A stretch of DNA of 64,000 nucleotides from contig JBBMNZ010000002.1 of NCBI GenBank assembly GCA_037954325.1, positions 10,044,679 through 10,108,678 on the forward strand. The letters are read 5' to 3'. Position 1 is the stretch's first letter. Every line of letters begins with the position of its first letter. The notes beneath the pieces were generated by a model. It was not told where the DNA came from. It saw nothing but the letters and a program-made list of their open reading frames with translations, and made no database searches. This document shows, piece after piece, positions 1 to 24,432 of the stretch. This DNA is from Fistularia commersonii (Eukaryota; Chordata; Actinopteri; Syngnathiformes; Fistulariidae). A program made the position numbers and the translations under genes.

Positions 1-11278
<11,278 letters not shown>

Positions 11279-11740
11279 AGTGAGGAAGCTGTGTTCTATG
11301 AGGACACTGATCAGATGTCTTACCACAAATTAGGAGCCACTCAGCATTACTAAACTGTAGCTGCTGAAAATGCCATTGAAACCGGAGGTGAACTTACTGT
11401 GCCTTTTTTGCTCAGTGTTAAACGTATCTTTCTTTTTACATCGCCCATTGCCTTTATAAAACATTGTCTTACAGAACTGTAAATATAAACACTATCATGT
11501 TGACCATTTCCCCCATGTGCACAAAAACTGATATTAAAACTCAAGGGATGAATAATTTAATGTGAAATTCATTTCTGCAATGCATGAAATCATCTCAGGC
11601 GGGCTACTGTGTGTTTGGATGAGGTAAGCTCATAGAGGGATTTTTAGATAAATGGGGCTTTCTAAAGGTTCTGTGCAAGCTGGTGAGATGAATTTACATG
11701 CTGAGCAAGAAATGAATAAACAGTTTTTCGAACATGTTCG
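11279..11740 (+). terminator. nid1: nid1 3' UTR with poly(A) signal
   Basis: Non-coding tail after the stop. The hexamer AATAAA is at 11715-11720, followed by a TG-rich stretch (TCTGCTGTGTC, from 11741) that would serve as the downstream element. The predicted cleavage site is near 11735-11745. A perfect 12-bp palindrome CGAACATGTTCG lies at 11729-11740. Confidence 0.75.
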
Positions 11741-12239
11741 TCTGCTGTGTCTTTGGCCGAAACGATACTAGAACTGTGCCATCTTGTGGTAGCGGGATGC
11801 TGCTACTACTACAGCAGGATTTTACAATTTGGCATGTGTTGAGAGCACGTTTAAGTTTTGATAAACTTAGTAAATACTTATCTGCCTGAAATGTTTATTT
11901 ACTCATTGTTTTTTTTTCAATGTACAGTGTATTTTTTACTGTAGAAAAAAAATATGGAACGATGCATGTATATTTACACAAAGGGATCATTGAAAATTCC
12001 CGAACAACTACATATAAAACCCGTTTCTTGCAAAAAAAATTATGTGAAGGTATTTTGAGAAACTGGCATCCTGGCAGATTCATTCCCGGTTGAAATCAGT
12101 GTACTGTTTTATTTGTAACTTGCACGGTGTTTCAGCAGAATGGAATGTCAAATGCTAATAGGATTGATTTAACACGGTTTGGGCGATTTTACTGAGTTGA
12201 CAGAACCTGGTGTTTCCTTAGTAGTGCTCTTTTAAAGAG

Positions 12240-12690
12240 CATCCAAAGGCCCAAAGGTCCCAGCGCGGGGTGTTTTGATTGATTGGGGAATTACTTGCGT
12301 GTCATCAAACGAGAATCACTCGGAGTCCCGCGAGACTTCATCGCCGACTAATGTACTAGCGAATGGCCCAATGCCCTGTCTGCAAGGAACGTCACGCTCT
12401 TCCCCTCAGCGAAACAAACGCGATATTTTCTTGATTTACGTGGATACGAGTGGGTTTCACAGGACCAGCGCATCATTTCTTGATACATCAGTGTTTCCTC
12501 AAATACTGATAGCTTGACTCGTCACTGCAAATGAAACATAGTCTCAGACGACTCACCTGCCGGCGTAAAGTTTAATTTTACATTCGCATATGTCACGCAG
12601 ACTTTGCTGGGGATTGTGGTAAATGAAATTAACGGGAACTGCCTGGCAGACGCAGCCGAGGGCTTAGTGACGTATGAGGTTGCCACAGCT
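12240..12690 (+). promoter_or_regulatory. CpG-richer patch upstream of lyst, possible promoter
   Basis: Many CpG dinucleotides (CGCGGGG, CCCGCGAG, AACGTCACG, GCCGGCG, GACGTATG) in otherwise CpG-poor surroundings. TCCCGCGAGA at 12326-12335 differs by one base from the TCTCGCGAGA promoter motif bound by ZBTB33-like factors. A donor-like AAAGCAGGTAGGA lies at about 12717, so a non-coding first exon here is possible. No TSS evidence is available. Confidence 0.4.
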
Positions 12691-13689
12691 AGCTTTAGCT
12701 GGCTGTAATTATTACAAAAGCAGGTAGGAATGACAAAATTTCCTTCGTTTTCCGACCAGCATATTTCGTAAAAATATCTATCTGAAGCTGATTAGTAACC
12801 TGGTGCAGAAATTATATTTTGCATTCGTTTCCACATAAACGTTTAGGACAACTGACATAACGGAGTGATACATACAAGATGCAGCTAACGCTATGTTTAT
12901 CAAGGCATTTCAATTCCTTTTGTGTTATTAAGGAATTTTTACTTAATATAGTGTATTTACCATACAATAGGAGAAACAGCGAATTTCGTGTTTAAAACGA
13001 TTAAGTGAACTAACATTAGACGAGTTGCCACCTTTCAGTGTAAGATTGTTTCTTACTAGTTTCTCCACTTCGTTTGTATTGGAGACATTAGCTTTCAAAT
13101 AGTCTTGTAAATTAAATACGAAATAAATTTCTAATTGAAGTTACTCCCATTAAACAGCATAAACGTATATCATTACTTTTGTGTATGAAACACCAGAAGA
13201 AAATATATCTACAAATAAATCATGGTATTGTTTGCATGCAGTTTTTTTCTTCTCTTTTTCAAATTGAATGCAAAATTTAAAACGCGTAACAAATAATATT
13301 GTATTTTCTTATGTAACCTTTCATATTTGATTAGATCAACTTCTGGAAAACACCGAACATGAGATGACCATTAGTTCATTAACAGCCATTCATTCATTTC
13401 TTATTGATATTTAAATCCGTGGATTTGGATTGGGAGAGCAACGTTCTCCTCTGTCGCCAATTGATCGGTGTCATAAAAGCAATCCGGTACCGCGTTAATA
13501 CCGCTCGTGTGGACAGATTTACGAACTTTGCACTTCTGCGAATTGTGAATGTAGCTGTCATAACTGGCACACGATATATGCTTTTATTTCGAAAGGCAAC
13601 TTTCTGCTTTGCCGGAAATGCCTACTTCAAGCCCAGCCTTACATTTGACGCAGGCTTCGCTGTATCGCGCATTACATGCTAGCAAGCTA

Positions 13690-14049
13690 GCCAACCAGCT
13701 AAACCTTTGCGTGAGCCCGTGTTGTTTACCTTCCGCTGCCGTATGTCCGGCTTGACTGGCCTGTGTTACGGGTTCATTGCAGGTCCAAGTGCGTCAGTAG
13801 AGCTAGTAGCGTGTTGACAAAAGCGAATGCCCGTAAAGTAAGTCTGTTTGCTAACAACTACCGCTCTGTGTACCCTACAGATGCCTAATTTAAAAAGTGC
13901 AGGAGCAGCTCGGTGAATCATGCATCTGCAATGAAGGACTCAACAGAACGTTGTACTTGTCCGTTGGCGCTGTGCGGTTCGCTGTGAGCGATACGGAAGA
14001 GGTACTAAGTTATTGTGGACTATCTGGTTTATCCGGAGGTGTGGAAGAC
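13690..14049 (+). promoter_or_regulatory. lyst: CpG-containing leader/promoter region of lyst
   Basis: Second CpG-richer patch, ending at the candidate ATG 14050. It contains splice-like signals: TTGCAG at 13782, AAAGTAAGT at 13838, and CCCTACAG at 13880. The leader may therefore itself be spliced. Upstream ATGs at 13881, 13920 and 13931 open short frames of 11, 4 and 18 codons that stop before 14050. Confidence 0.45.
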
Positions 14050-14130
14050 ATGGCCAGCCCACAACAGACTGATTTGTCGTACGCGTGGGAAAAGTACATG
14101 GACTGTAGACTTCAAGGAGGCGATTTGCAG
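14050..14130 (+). CDS. lyst: Candidate lyst exon 1: in-frame N-terminal extension, 27 codons
   Basis: ATG at 14050 is in a strong Kozak context (G at -3, G at +4: GACATGG). It reads MASPQQTDLSYAWEKYMD... to ...GGDLQ and ends at a CAG|GTAAGA donor in phase 0. It joins in frame to 23175-23266 and then to the lyst exon at 32597, 60 codons upstream of the usual ATG. I do not recognise this peptide. The ORF continues through the donor, so splicing is inferred. If translation starts at 32604, this exon is 5' UTR. Confidence 0.5.
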
Positions 14131-17100
14131 GTAAGAGCTACTGCCCGCAAGGCATCGGGACGCGAACTCGGCTCGAGTTCTCCTGGGGGCGCCGGTACTT
14201 CGTTTAGTGTCACCTCTTGCTACTCAGGGCTTTGGTTACCGAAGGAAATACAGTGACCTATCACTTGTATATTCCACAGTGTCATATTTTGTTGCTTGTC
14301 ACTTTGTCTCAGTGCAAAACTGACATTTTAGCATTTCATTCATTTTAAAGTTCGACATTTCACCTGACAGTCCATCTATGTGATGAATTTTTTACTCTTA
14401 CAAATGCCAGTTTTCTAAGACTTCTTTCTGCTACTAAGCACTTATTATTCCTTGGGCGAATGTTTATAGAATTATGTAGTTGGTGTTACTCACAGTGTGG
14501 GTAGCCATGCAGTTCACTTGTCTGCTTTTGGCTGGAACAAGGGAACAACAACAAAAAACCTCTCCACTTTGATTGGAACTTCATTTTCTTCAAACCTTGT
14601 CTGTTGTTCCAAGTGTCATTTTTTTTAGCCTGGAAAGAGAGTGGAGTGTGAACTGGAGCCACAGTAAGGGACCATACGTGGTTGTGTACTGCACATCTCC
14701 CACCACCATTGTTGCCGGAGTGCACGCCCCCTCATCTGTTAGCATGACTGAGAATGGCGGTGGATTTTAGTTCTGTTTCTGGCCAAATAAGATCTTTCAC
14801 CAACACGTATGCAGGAACGCACACGCACACATCACAAGACTAGGATTAGGACGGAGTGCAGGGTACAGATGATCCTATTAATACATTATTTTAGTCAATT
14901 TTTTTCAGGTTTACAATATTCAGACCATCTTTTAAACAGTAACTTATTATATTTAAAGCTGATAAGTGTTGTCTCGTTCTTTTCTTGACAAGACTACCTG
15001 TATTTCCTTAGTTGTAGTGATCATGGTCTGGGTGATGTGTTACACTTATGGTACTGGCTTTGTCAATGCTGTTATAGGAAATCAGATTCAGAAATGGTGT
15101 TTCTTGTTGCCATAGCACTACTTACACATGGTCTCTACTGGGCAAGGTCTTCCTCTCTATCAATGGTCATTTTTGTGTAATTGTGTGAGAGACTGATTCC
15201 AGAGATGGTAAAATGAGTAGATCAGAAATTAGCAAATTTCCTCCAACTAGTTTGAGGTGTCACCTGCCAATTGTTAAAGTCGGTACAGGGCTTAACAGAA
15301 TTAAGTGATCACTGTTTTAGGCTCCATCAGACAGCAATACTCCACCCTGTGGTTCTGTAAGCAATCATGTTATCATAGGCTTTGTTAAGGACTGATGTTA
15401 TTAAACCAAGTTGCGTTACTGCCTCTTCTTCTGTTCCCTCTTTTGCATTTGTGCCTTTGTTTGTCTTTTTGTTTTTGGATGTATTGGTTCAAGCTATCAG
15501 CTTGACTTTGCTTGACTTTGTTAATTTTTCACCACTTATGGTATCTTTTTTTTTACTAGGTACATTTGTTTGACTTGTGATTTTCAGTTCAAGTCAATAC
15601 TTATCAAGTGACGTTAAAATATAATCATAGACGAAGTGGGATGGGAATCTCTTCATCTCTTCATTATCTTAGACTCAGTGGGCAGAAATGGTTCTAGAAT
15701 GACTTTAATTAGTGCAATTTAATTGCATATTAAAAATGCACACTACTTTTGCTACAGATAAATATTGACCAAGTATCAACACTAACAAGTCTCTGACAAA
15801 CACAAATCTGGCTTTGCTGTGAACTTCCCACTGCAGGGGCAGGCCCTGGAGGCTGATGAAGCAGATGCGTCCAGCAGTTCATCTGCCAGTCTGAGTGATT
15901 TGCACTGCAACTCTATTCCCTGCAGATTAACTTAGTTTGTTAGAAATTGGAAAGAAGGGCTCCCCTGTTGCTATATGACAGGACAGGACAGGTTCTTTGG
16001 TCTTCTCTTGGGAAAAGGATCAATCTGGAAATCCAGCTGAATATGCACAAGCTTGATGTCAAGGTCACTGAGAGGTCTGAAGGAGAAATATACTGTTTTC
16101 TCCTTACAATCCTCAAAATCAATGATGGAAGTCTCCCTTTTTAATGACTAAAGTTCCACTTCACACAAGTAATCTTTTTTTCCTTCCAAGAAAAGTTCAC
16201 AGTTAATTGGAGAATCTTCAAGAACCACTTTGACAGTCAAAGACATAATAGTTCAAAGAAAAAAAACACATATGCTGTTGTAATCAGTCATTGGTAAAGA
16301 ACTATGATAATCTCTTAATTTGAATAAAATCTCAAATTGATATCTCATTTGGTTCTTTTGGAATGTAGATAAATCAGTAATGTTATGAAGACATTTTAAT
16401 AAAAAGATTGAATACCATGTTGAAAATGACGCCGTAGTTTCAGACAAGTACTAATGCCATTAAAAGCTTTTTAACGTTATTCTACTGCTTCCAGCAACCC
16501 AGGGTTCAAGGAAACACAAACATAAATAATTTGAAAAATTGGACCAGCCGCTGACCAAATCCTTATGCTTTGATTATGAATTTCCTTATCGCTTTCTAAT
16601 GCATTCATATTGTTCAGTATATTTAATATTTACACTGACAGCTACCATCCCTAAAAAATGTGCCAAAGTATGCCAGTGTGTCATGCATAAACCCTTTCTT
16701 TTAATCATTTGAAATCTTCTGTGGAGACTTTGGCATACTTAAATGTGATCATAAGTTTGCGGGGACACTCCATACCTCCCCAGTTATCTTTATTAGTATT
16801 ATCACATCTATTGAAAGGATATCTGGCCAATAGCCAAGCATGAGACTGGGGCTTGTTTCAAGTGGATAGTTGAATTTCGTTTTGAGTCAAGAGGATGTTT
16901 CAAAACACTGAAACATGATGTTTGGACTACTTCGCTTTTTCGGTTTCTCCAACTAGGGGTTTCAAAGGACTTTTAATGTAGACAGGTGAGTCTTGAAAAC
17001 CCTTAAATTACCTATTTTGCATATAGTTGATGATTCAAGATGACCTGCAGTTGAGAAGCCTTTTTCTTGTGGTGCCATCAGACTTTCTGTGTACGTACTG

Positions 17101-20100
17101 CTTTGCAATCAAAGTAAAATTGGACAGGGGGACAGTTTAAAAATCAAGCTGTCTCTCACAAAAAGGTAGTTTTGTGTATATTCAGATGAACTCTAGTTAT
17201 TTTCTCCATTATTACTGCACTTGTTCAATGTAACTGTCATATTACACATCATTAGCTTCTGCACCTTATTTTCACTCTGTTGTAAACTCTACCCGTTGGA
17301 GTTTGGGTTTTACTCAACGTGGTTACTATATTTGTTAAGCAAACCAAAAAGGAAACTACAGTGCGAACTGAGGAGGAAATGTAAACAATAGTCCTAATTC
17401 ACTTTTAACAGCAAACATGTATAATTAGTACTCGTCAGAAATAACTGATATATACTGTCTTACTGTACTAATGTAAAATTGCAGTGCACATATAATAGAG
17501 TTTTAAAATTATTATGAACAGCTTTAGTGTTTTTATCTGATTTGTAACTCTAAAAGCAGTCTCAACTAAAGATAAAACAAAGCAGAGCGCAATCAAGCTG
17601 ATAAAAGTTATTGAAATTTAGTTGAATTTTTCATGTGGTTTATTTATTATTGACAAAGAAAACTCCTGCACTTTTTAGACTTTCCTGGCTATTAAAACAT
17701 TAAAGAGCTATGACAATTTCAACATTTTATTAGTCAAGGAAAATAATCCTGGATTTGAATACTCTTAATTATGTTAAGTTTGATCAGACGGCTTTCATAG
17801 ATGACTGCATAATGTCTTCATTTTCTTTCACGTTGTGCAAATGCCATCTCACTCATTGTTCCCTTTATGGGGAAGTTATTTGCAGCATGTCTGTACAATG
17901 TCTTTGAGTGTCACGAAAGGCGGCTTCAAATAAAATGCATTATTATTATTTTTACCATTTTACAATACAAATGCCTTTACCTCTGGGACAGCTGTACTTT
18001 GAAGGTCAGGGTTTGAAACTTGGTGCCTGTGTTAGGTGACTTTTAAAAAGTTATCTCTGTAACAAAATGAATGTTTCTTGATGTATTATTTAGTGCCTGA
18101 ATCTTTAATGCACTGTCTGTCAAAGTAGAATTAGTCCTCTCTTCCAGAGTAGTATGTTACATGTTATTTCTAGAGCATTTTAGCCTTTTTAAGAGCATTT
18201 TTTTTTGGATTGTGTTTGTCTTGAAGGTCAGACATCCAGATATCCATCATAAAAAATGCCCATCATGAACTGTATTTTCCTTAGCCATTTCCAGTTGTAG
18301 TAAAACCAAAGTTTGAAAGAAAATACTTCATTCATAACTGGTAAATTCTGTCTTGCCACAGACCAACAGCATCAACCGAATATTTGGTGAACATTTTAAA
18401 ATTATTTAGCTCTATTCCAGTCTGTCTGTTAATGGTTTGCCCCTTTTTGTTTTTTGTGTTAAATGATGATGATTGTGTGTCATGATGTTGTATTTATCTT
18501 GCTGGAAAAAAAGAACGGCTACATCTGCAGTTATTGTTGCATCTCTAGTTTCGCTAAAACTCTTACTCATTGTGGTCAAACTAATAGCTTAAAGGATTAA
18601 TAATTTATCTCTAGATCTGGGCAGGTTTAGGACTGCAAACAGCACTGTGTCAATTTTCTTTTTTCCCCTAGCCAGTGGGTTATTAGGTAAGCTCTATCTT
18701 TCTGAAATTCAGGAATAGTAGTCAATGTATTAAAAAACACCCAAACTGTCTGCTAAGCTTTTTTGTGCTTCCGCATTCTTGCTTCCATGTATGCAATATT
18801 GGAAAAAAAGGCGATTGAGATCAGAATTTCAATTTCCTGTTTAGCTTAAAGCTCAAAGGTCAATTCCTATGACAGTGTGGCTGAGAAACTGTCACAAACA
18901 GTAATTTGTGATATTCTGTGAAACCGCTCTAAATCGTAGTTTGGGAGGAAATGTGAAACGTTAGGGACTCCTCATGATGCTCATCACCCAAATGTTAAAT
19001 TAGATCAGTCGAGATCTCAAATGGAAGGGAAAAAAACACACACAAAAAAAAACTTACATAACCAACACCCTGCGTCCTCGCTCACGAGGACAGGATCACA
19101 TCGCCTTCACTGCCTCTGCCAAGTTGGAGTCAATTATCCAAAGAGAGCTTGAGAGGAGAGCCTGTACCAGCCGGGGTGACTCAGCCATTAGACTCCCATG
19201 ACTCGGCCTCCCATGATAGCTATGTCAGAAAACAGCAGTGTAAGAGAGACAGGTCATGGCAGTGGTGTCTGAGTAATAACAGGAACTTCACCTGAATGAA
19301 GTTGAACTCTGTTTGTGTGAGGAAAAGCAGAGAGTAACTTAGATGTACATAAACTAGTGCAAAGTTTGTGTTTCTCTTGTGAGGATCCTTCAGTAACAGA
19401 ACCTGAGCTGTAAATATCTTTTGCAAGATGCATAATGTAAATGTAGTTACATGTATGTCTTCTTTCTAAACACAGTAAGTGTCATCAAATAACCTCCATC
19501 AATCACCATTAGATCAATTCCCTCAGCAGATTTTAACCTGGCTTGAAATATGGATTGGTTGTAAAGTTGGTAATCAAATGAAATCATGCACATTTTAGTA
19601 CATCTTGACCTGGGATGGCTTAATGAGATATGTTGACAAGAAGCCTATTTTTCAAATCATGCTGTTGATATTAAACAACTTGCTACACTGGCTGTCAGTT
19701 TAATATTAGAAATAATTCGATTTAATTTCAAAAAGATAGACACATCTTATATTACAGCTGGCAAGTTGTTTTGTTGGGATAACAAACATCTAAGACAATT
19801 CTTATAGTACAAAATACTTGTGTGTATTTGTATTGTCTTTTTCTGAACTGAAGCCAAACTGCCAAAGCATTAGACATACAGTGTTTTTCCTTGTAAAAGC
19901 ACTAGTTGAAGTCTATCTGTTTTTATCCACAAGCAGGCTAAAGTTGTTGAGCTGGGCTGAGGGACAAGACTGAAGACAGAAAGTTGCATGGACAAGTTTG
20001 TCATAGGTCTAAATCTTGGTTTCTTTACACCGGCAGTTGATTGCTCAGCTCTGCATTCCATTTTAATTTGAAAGGACAATTCTAATTATGCCAAAGTCCG

Positions 20101-23100
20101 GTGCTAGACTAAGGGCCAACAAAATATCAGTTTTGAAAAATAATTAAAAATGAATGGACATATAAGAAGACATTGTATTTTTGATAGCTTTGGTTAGTCT
20201 GGGCAACTTAAAGATTTTTCCATCAGCTGACACCACTGTCACTGATAAAATAGTTTGCATTAGATTCCCTGACTCTGTTTCCATAATCAACATTTGACCA
20301 AATATCAACATGTAAACCAAGTTTTCTTATCTTTTGTCTTTTGTATATGGAATATTGATCAGTAAATTGTTCACATGGAGCTCTATTTTTACTAAGATAC
20401 AAGTACAGATACTATCACCTGACATTGGAGCCTTCTCACACATGATGTTGCTTGAGATATCCACCTCTACCTCAAATGTAATCAAGTTAAAAAGGTAAAA
20501 CCATTATGTTTTAAATAGCTGTAGGTTGTGTTATTATGCATAAATCTTTAGGAGATTATTACCTGTTATCATTTTTATTCTTCCTAGTTTGTTTACAGTT
20601 TACTGTGTAGCTCGTTATTTCTCATTGATGAGTAAAATTTTGTATTATTAGTAGTGCACCTTGAACATTTTACCTGAGTTTCACATACATGTACAATATT
20701 GTTTGTGGTTAAATTGTTAAGTTTTGCACAAAAATGTAACAATAGCAATAGCAACAATAGCAGCCCTACATTTTAGCTATTGGCTTTACCTTTAAACTTA
20801 TGATTCCCTGGAGAGGAATTATTAGTTAAACACCATGAAGCACACCTGGTCAACTGGTGCTCAACAGATGGAATGAAGTATCATTCTGGTCATATAATGG
20901 GAGGTCAGACTTTTTTTTGGTGTTTTGTGTATGCGCTGCTCTTGTATTTTGTCTCCAGCCAGATTCATCAGTTTTGACAATCTCTTATTGTCAAATCACT
21001 CTGTCTGCTTTGTGCAGAGTGCAGTGTAATATTGAATTAAAGCCTCAGAGGAAAAAACATCTCAGTTGCTTGGAAGTTTCTGTTGTGCACTAGTCATTTG
21101 CCCTTTCTCAATTGTGGAGTATGTTCACAACCACTGCGCGGATGATTCAGGGTCAGCTTGATTTATTAATGCTATTAGACTGAGTGCACAAATGTAGATG
21201 TATTCACAGGCTAATTTATTAAATTTATGCACTATAATGCTTCCGACAGCCCTGTGCCTGTCGTTCTTTTCATCTTTTGCTGCATGTATCTCTTTTTCTC
21301 CTTTTTTACTGCCGTCATTTATCCCTTCCTCTCCCGTGTTGCTCATTATCCATGCTTTTCTATGTCTTCCTGTTTTCATTTCCTGTGTATGGTGGCATCA
21401 TCCAGACCCCTGGTGTAAAGTGACATCCATCCCACCCTCTCACCACTTCTTTGGTTTTTGCCTTTCTGCTCTTCCTTGACTCTGGTGAGTGTAGCCAACT
21501 CTGCACCATCAGCTGACAACTACAGTAATAGAATGCTATGACAAATGACCAATAACATAATTACACATAATTCTATTTAGATGCCCAGATTAAGTGAATA
21601 ATGAAAATAACATGCTTCATAATCAGACACATGAAGGAAATTCACATAGAAGAGTAGCTTTGGTTTCTGACCTACTGTGACTGCTATTAGCCACAACTGA
21701 GGTGTGACCAGACTGCAGGTACTTGAATAACTGTTGATAGGTGTAATTGAGAGAATGAGTTTTACAGTTATGAATAACTGACTTTTTCAATGTTTGTGAA
21801 CAACACAGAAAATGGTTAACACACTGTGACACTTGGTTTACATATTTTTGTCCTTTTAAACATTGTTGTATGACTTTTTTCCACAAATGATTACATTTTG
21901 GATTTATAAAATATCTTGTTTGTATTTTTGTGGAGTTGAAACTTCTTATCGCTGCTTTGAAAAAAAACAGTGTAAAATATGATAAGGAATTTAAAGTATC
22001 AACCAAAAAATTTGCGTTTATGTTAAAACGATATTTTAGATAGTCTTTTTATTACCAGTCTTTCGTACCTTTGTAGGTATGTCGCATCACTTTATTTTCC
22101 CCTCAACACCTCTCATTGAGAATATGGGACATGAAGCAAATGTGGGTTAGTGTAAGCCTCTGTGTTTCTATCACACAATGTATCAATATACTTTAAAATA
22201 ACAAAAATATTTCAGATAGAATTGCAAAAGTTGGTAGAGAGCCTTTGAATTTTGAATGATGATGCTGTTAAAAATAGGCAACTGATTTATTTCACAAGCT
22301 TGAAATATATTCTAGTCACCACAGTAGGTATCCGTTTCTGAAAGAATGCTCATTACATATCACATAATTGTTTTTGATTTGTTTTTCTCTTTTTTTTTTT
22401 TTTCATTTTGGGAGCATTGTGAGTGATATCATAGTTCAGACTGTGATCAGAACAATGACTGTGATCAGAAGTCTGACTGTCTATTCTTTGGGTTCGCAAT
22501 GCTAGTAATCACTGTATCCAGATCAGTCCAGACTTAGCAGTGTTATGAATGAATCCAGCCAGTGTTGGCAGATTAGCAGGGGAGGACTACAGATTCTTCT
22601 TTGTAGTGTGAGATGTGACAGGATGCTGGCCTATAGGATCACACGTCTTCCGGAAATGAATCAGCACACTCTTCCAGAACTAATAACGCAGATAAAAACT
22701 GTGTTTTAAAGAGCATCTGAATTGTTTTACCATTCCTTTTGGTGTCAGGCTTCTGCTGTGTAACCAGTCTGACTTCAGTTCAACTGAGTTCAGTTAATCT
22801 TAAAAAGATGCTTTATGCTCATCCTCTTTATGTCTTTATGAGTCAGTCATGAGGCCAAGGTTTTAGGGAATTAGCTCAAACAATAAACTTCACCCTTAAC
22901 CTCATTGTCAGAATCTTAAGATTGGTGTTAGAAAGAATTTTGTTTTTCAGAGCAAAGAAGAGACAGGAAATAATAGGTGCCACAATGCCGCTAACATGAT
23001 TTAATCGTTATTGAAGTAGTAGCTCCACAGAACAAGACTGGAAAAGCTTCATCACTAATAAAGTAACAAATGAATAAATGCTAGTTTTTCGTGTTTAAAT

Positions 23101-23174
23101 TTGTCCTCGTGTGAAAATGAATAAGAATCCTGACTTGCTATTCTTTTTTCTTAACCATGTGTCTATCTTACCAG
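14131..23174. other. lyst: lyst intron 1 (9 kb), mostly unique AT-rich DNA
   Basis: No large transposon recognised and no convincing coding exon; its open frames are short and lack flanking splice structure or domain similarity. One GC-richer island at about 19070-19210 holds a hairpin and a TGACTCAGC site (see findings). Confidence 0.55.
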
Positions 23175-23266
23175 GTCAGCCTTCAAAATCTAGAAAACTT
23201 CCTGTGTCTCTTCCACTATGTGCAACATCAACCCAATCACAACACTAAAGATGCACTAACGTTCTG
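23175..23266 (+). CDS. lyst: Candidate lyst exon 2: in-frame N-terminal extension, 92 nt
   Basis: Acceptor TTACCAG with a good pyrimidine tract and a TTAAC branch-like site. The donor CTG|GTAAGT is near-perfect. In the frame set by exon 1 it has no stop and reads VSLQNLENFLCLFHYVQ, then HNTKDALTF. It leaves phase 2, which the first base of 32597 completes (TG|C). The peptide is leucine/aromatic-rich, like a helix of an alpha-solenoid. It could also be a UTR exon. Confidence 0.5.
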
Positions 23267-23849
23267 GTAAGTCCAAATTTTTTGCTTTGATAAGAAGATT
23301 TATGTTTTTGTCTCTTTATTTTCCTGCCAGAAGGGTTGCTTAAATCTACTGTTGCAGCACAGGTAGATTGTACACTGTTTTTGTCCCTCAGCATTGTTTC
23401 TGTTGCCCAGGCACTGAACACCAATCTGCCAACTGGTTCCCTGTCATTTACTTACTTGTTTTGTTTTCTACCCACATTTGCCCCCTGTTTTTGGGGACTG
23501 TATTGGCACCACTGTCATGTATGTTTCTGTGCTTTAAACAATTGTACCTACTACGAAGGTTGAGAGGGTGCTACATAAATGAACCCCATTCAGTTTGAGT
23601 GGAGCAATTGTTGGTTTGTTTTCTTAACCTTGCTTGTAGTTTTTTGTGTATGTAGTTTGAAAGCAAATGCAGTCAGTTCAGCATTAAACAAGAATACCAC
23701 ACATAACACCATGTGCATGCACAGATCTCAGAGAATCCGTTTTGCTACAAACAATCTCTTCTGAGGATTGAAATTTAGGTTCTGTCACTAAAAGAAATCG
23801 TAATACATCTGGGGCTTTGTTAAAGAAGTATGGTTTCTAATTTAAATGA

Positions 23850-24432
23850 AAAAAAAATCCAGAGAATCACATTGTCAGATTTTTTTTTAAGTAATTTATT
23901 TGCAAACTATGGTGAAAATAAGTATTTGGTCAATAACAAACATTCATCTCAATACTTTGTTATATACCCTTTGCTGGCAATGACAGAGGTCACACGTTTT
24001 CTGTGAGTCTTAACAAGGTTTTCACACACTGTTGCTGGAATTTTGACCCATTCTTCAATGCAGATCTCCTCTAGACCAGTGATGTTTTGGGGCTGTTGCT
24101 GGTCAACATGGAGTTTCAACTCCTCCAAAGATTTTCTCTGAGGTTGAGATTTGGAGACTGGCTCGGCTACTCCAGGACCTTGAAATGATTCTTACAACGC
24201 CACTCCTCCACCCAGGTGGTGTGTTTGGGATCACTGTCAGGCTGAAAGACCCAACCACGTTTCATCTTCAATACCCTTCCTGATGGAAGGAGGTTTTCAC
24301 TCAAAATCTCATGATTCATGGTTATTTGGATACAACTCCTCATTCTTTCTCCTCCAAACGTGACAACTTTAGTTTTTACCTCCATTTTGGTTTAATCTGA
24401 CCATAGGACATTCTTCCAATCCTCTTCTAGAT
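23850..24432 (-). mobile_element. Tc1-like transposon relic, 3' part
   Basis: Read on the minus strand, it encodes the C-terminal half of a Tc1/mariner transposase: (V)ERRNEELYPN-like remnant, [40 protein letters not shown], then the 3' inverted-repeat end (TCAATAC, AAGTATTTGGTC). It is interrupted by an internal deletion and lacks its 5' half. It is non-functional. Confidence 0.85.

Noticed and set aside
12275..14256. Open frames upstream of and through candidate lyst exon 1 treated as single-exon genes
   Set aside because: Composition fits CpG-rich leader DNA; the frame at 13897 starts at GTG and runs past a good GTAAGA donor. Only the ATG 14050 part is kept.
21125..22006. Open frames of 63-127 codons on both strands in lyst intron 1
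   Set aside because: No splice structure, domain or codon signature; random frames in a 9 kb intron.
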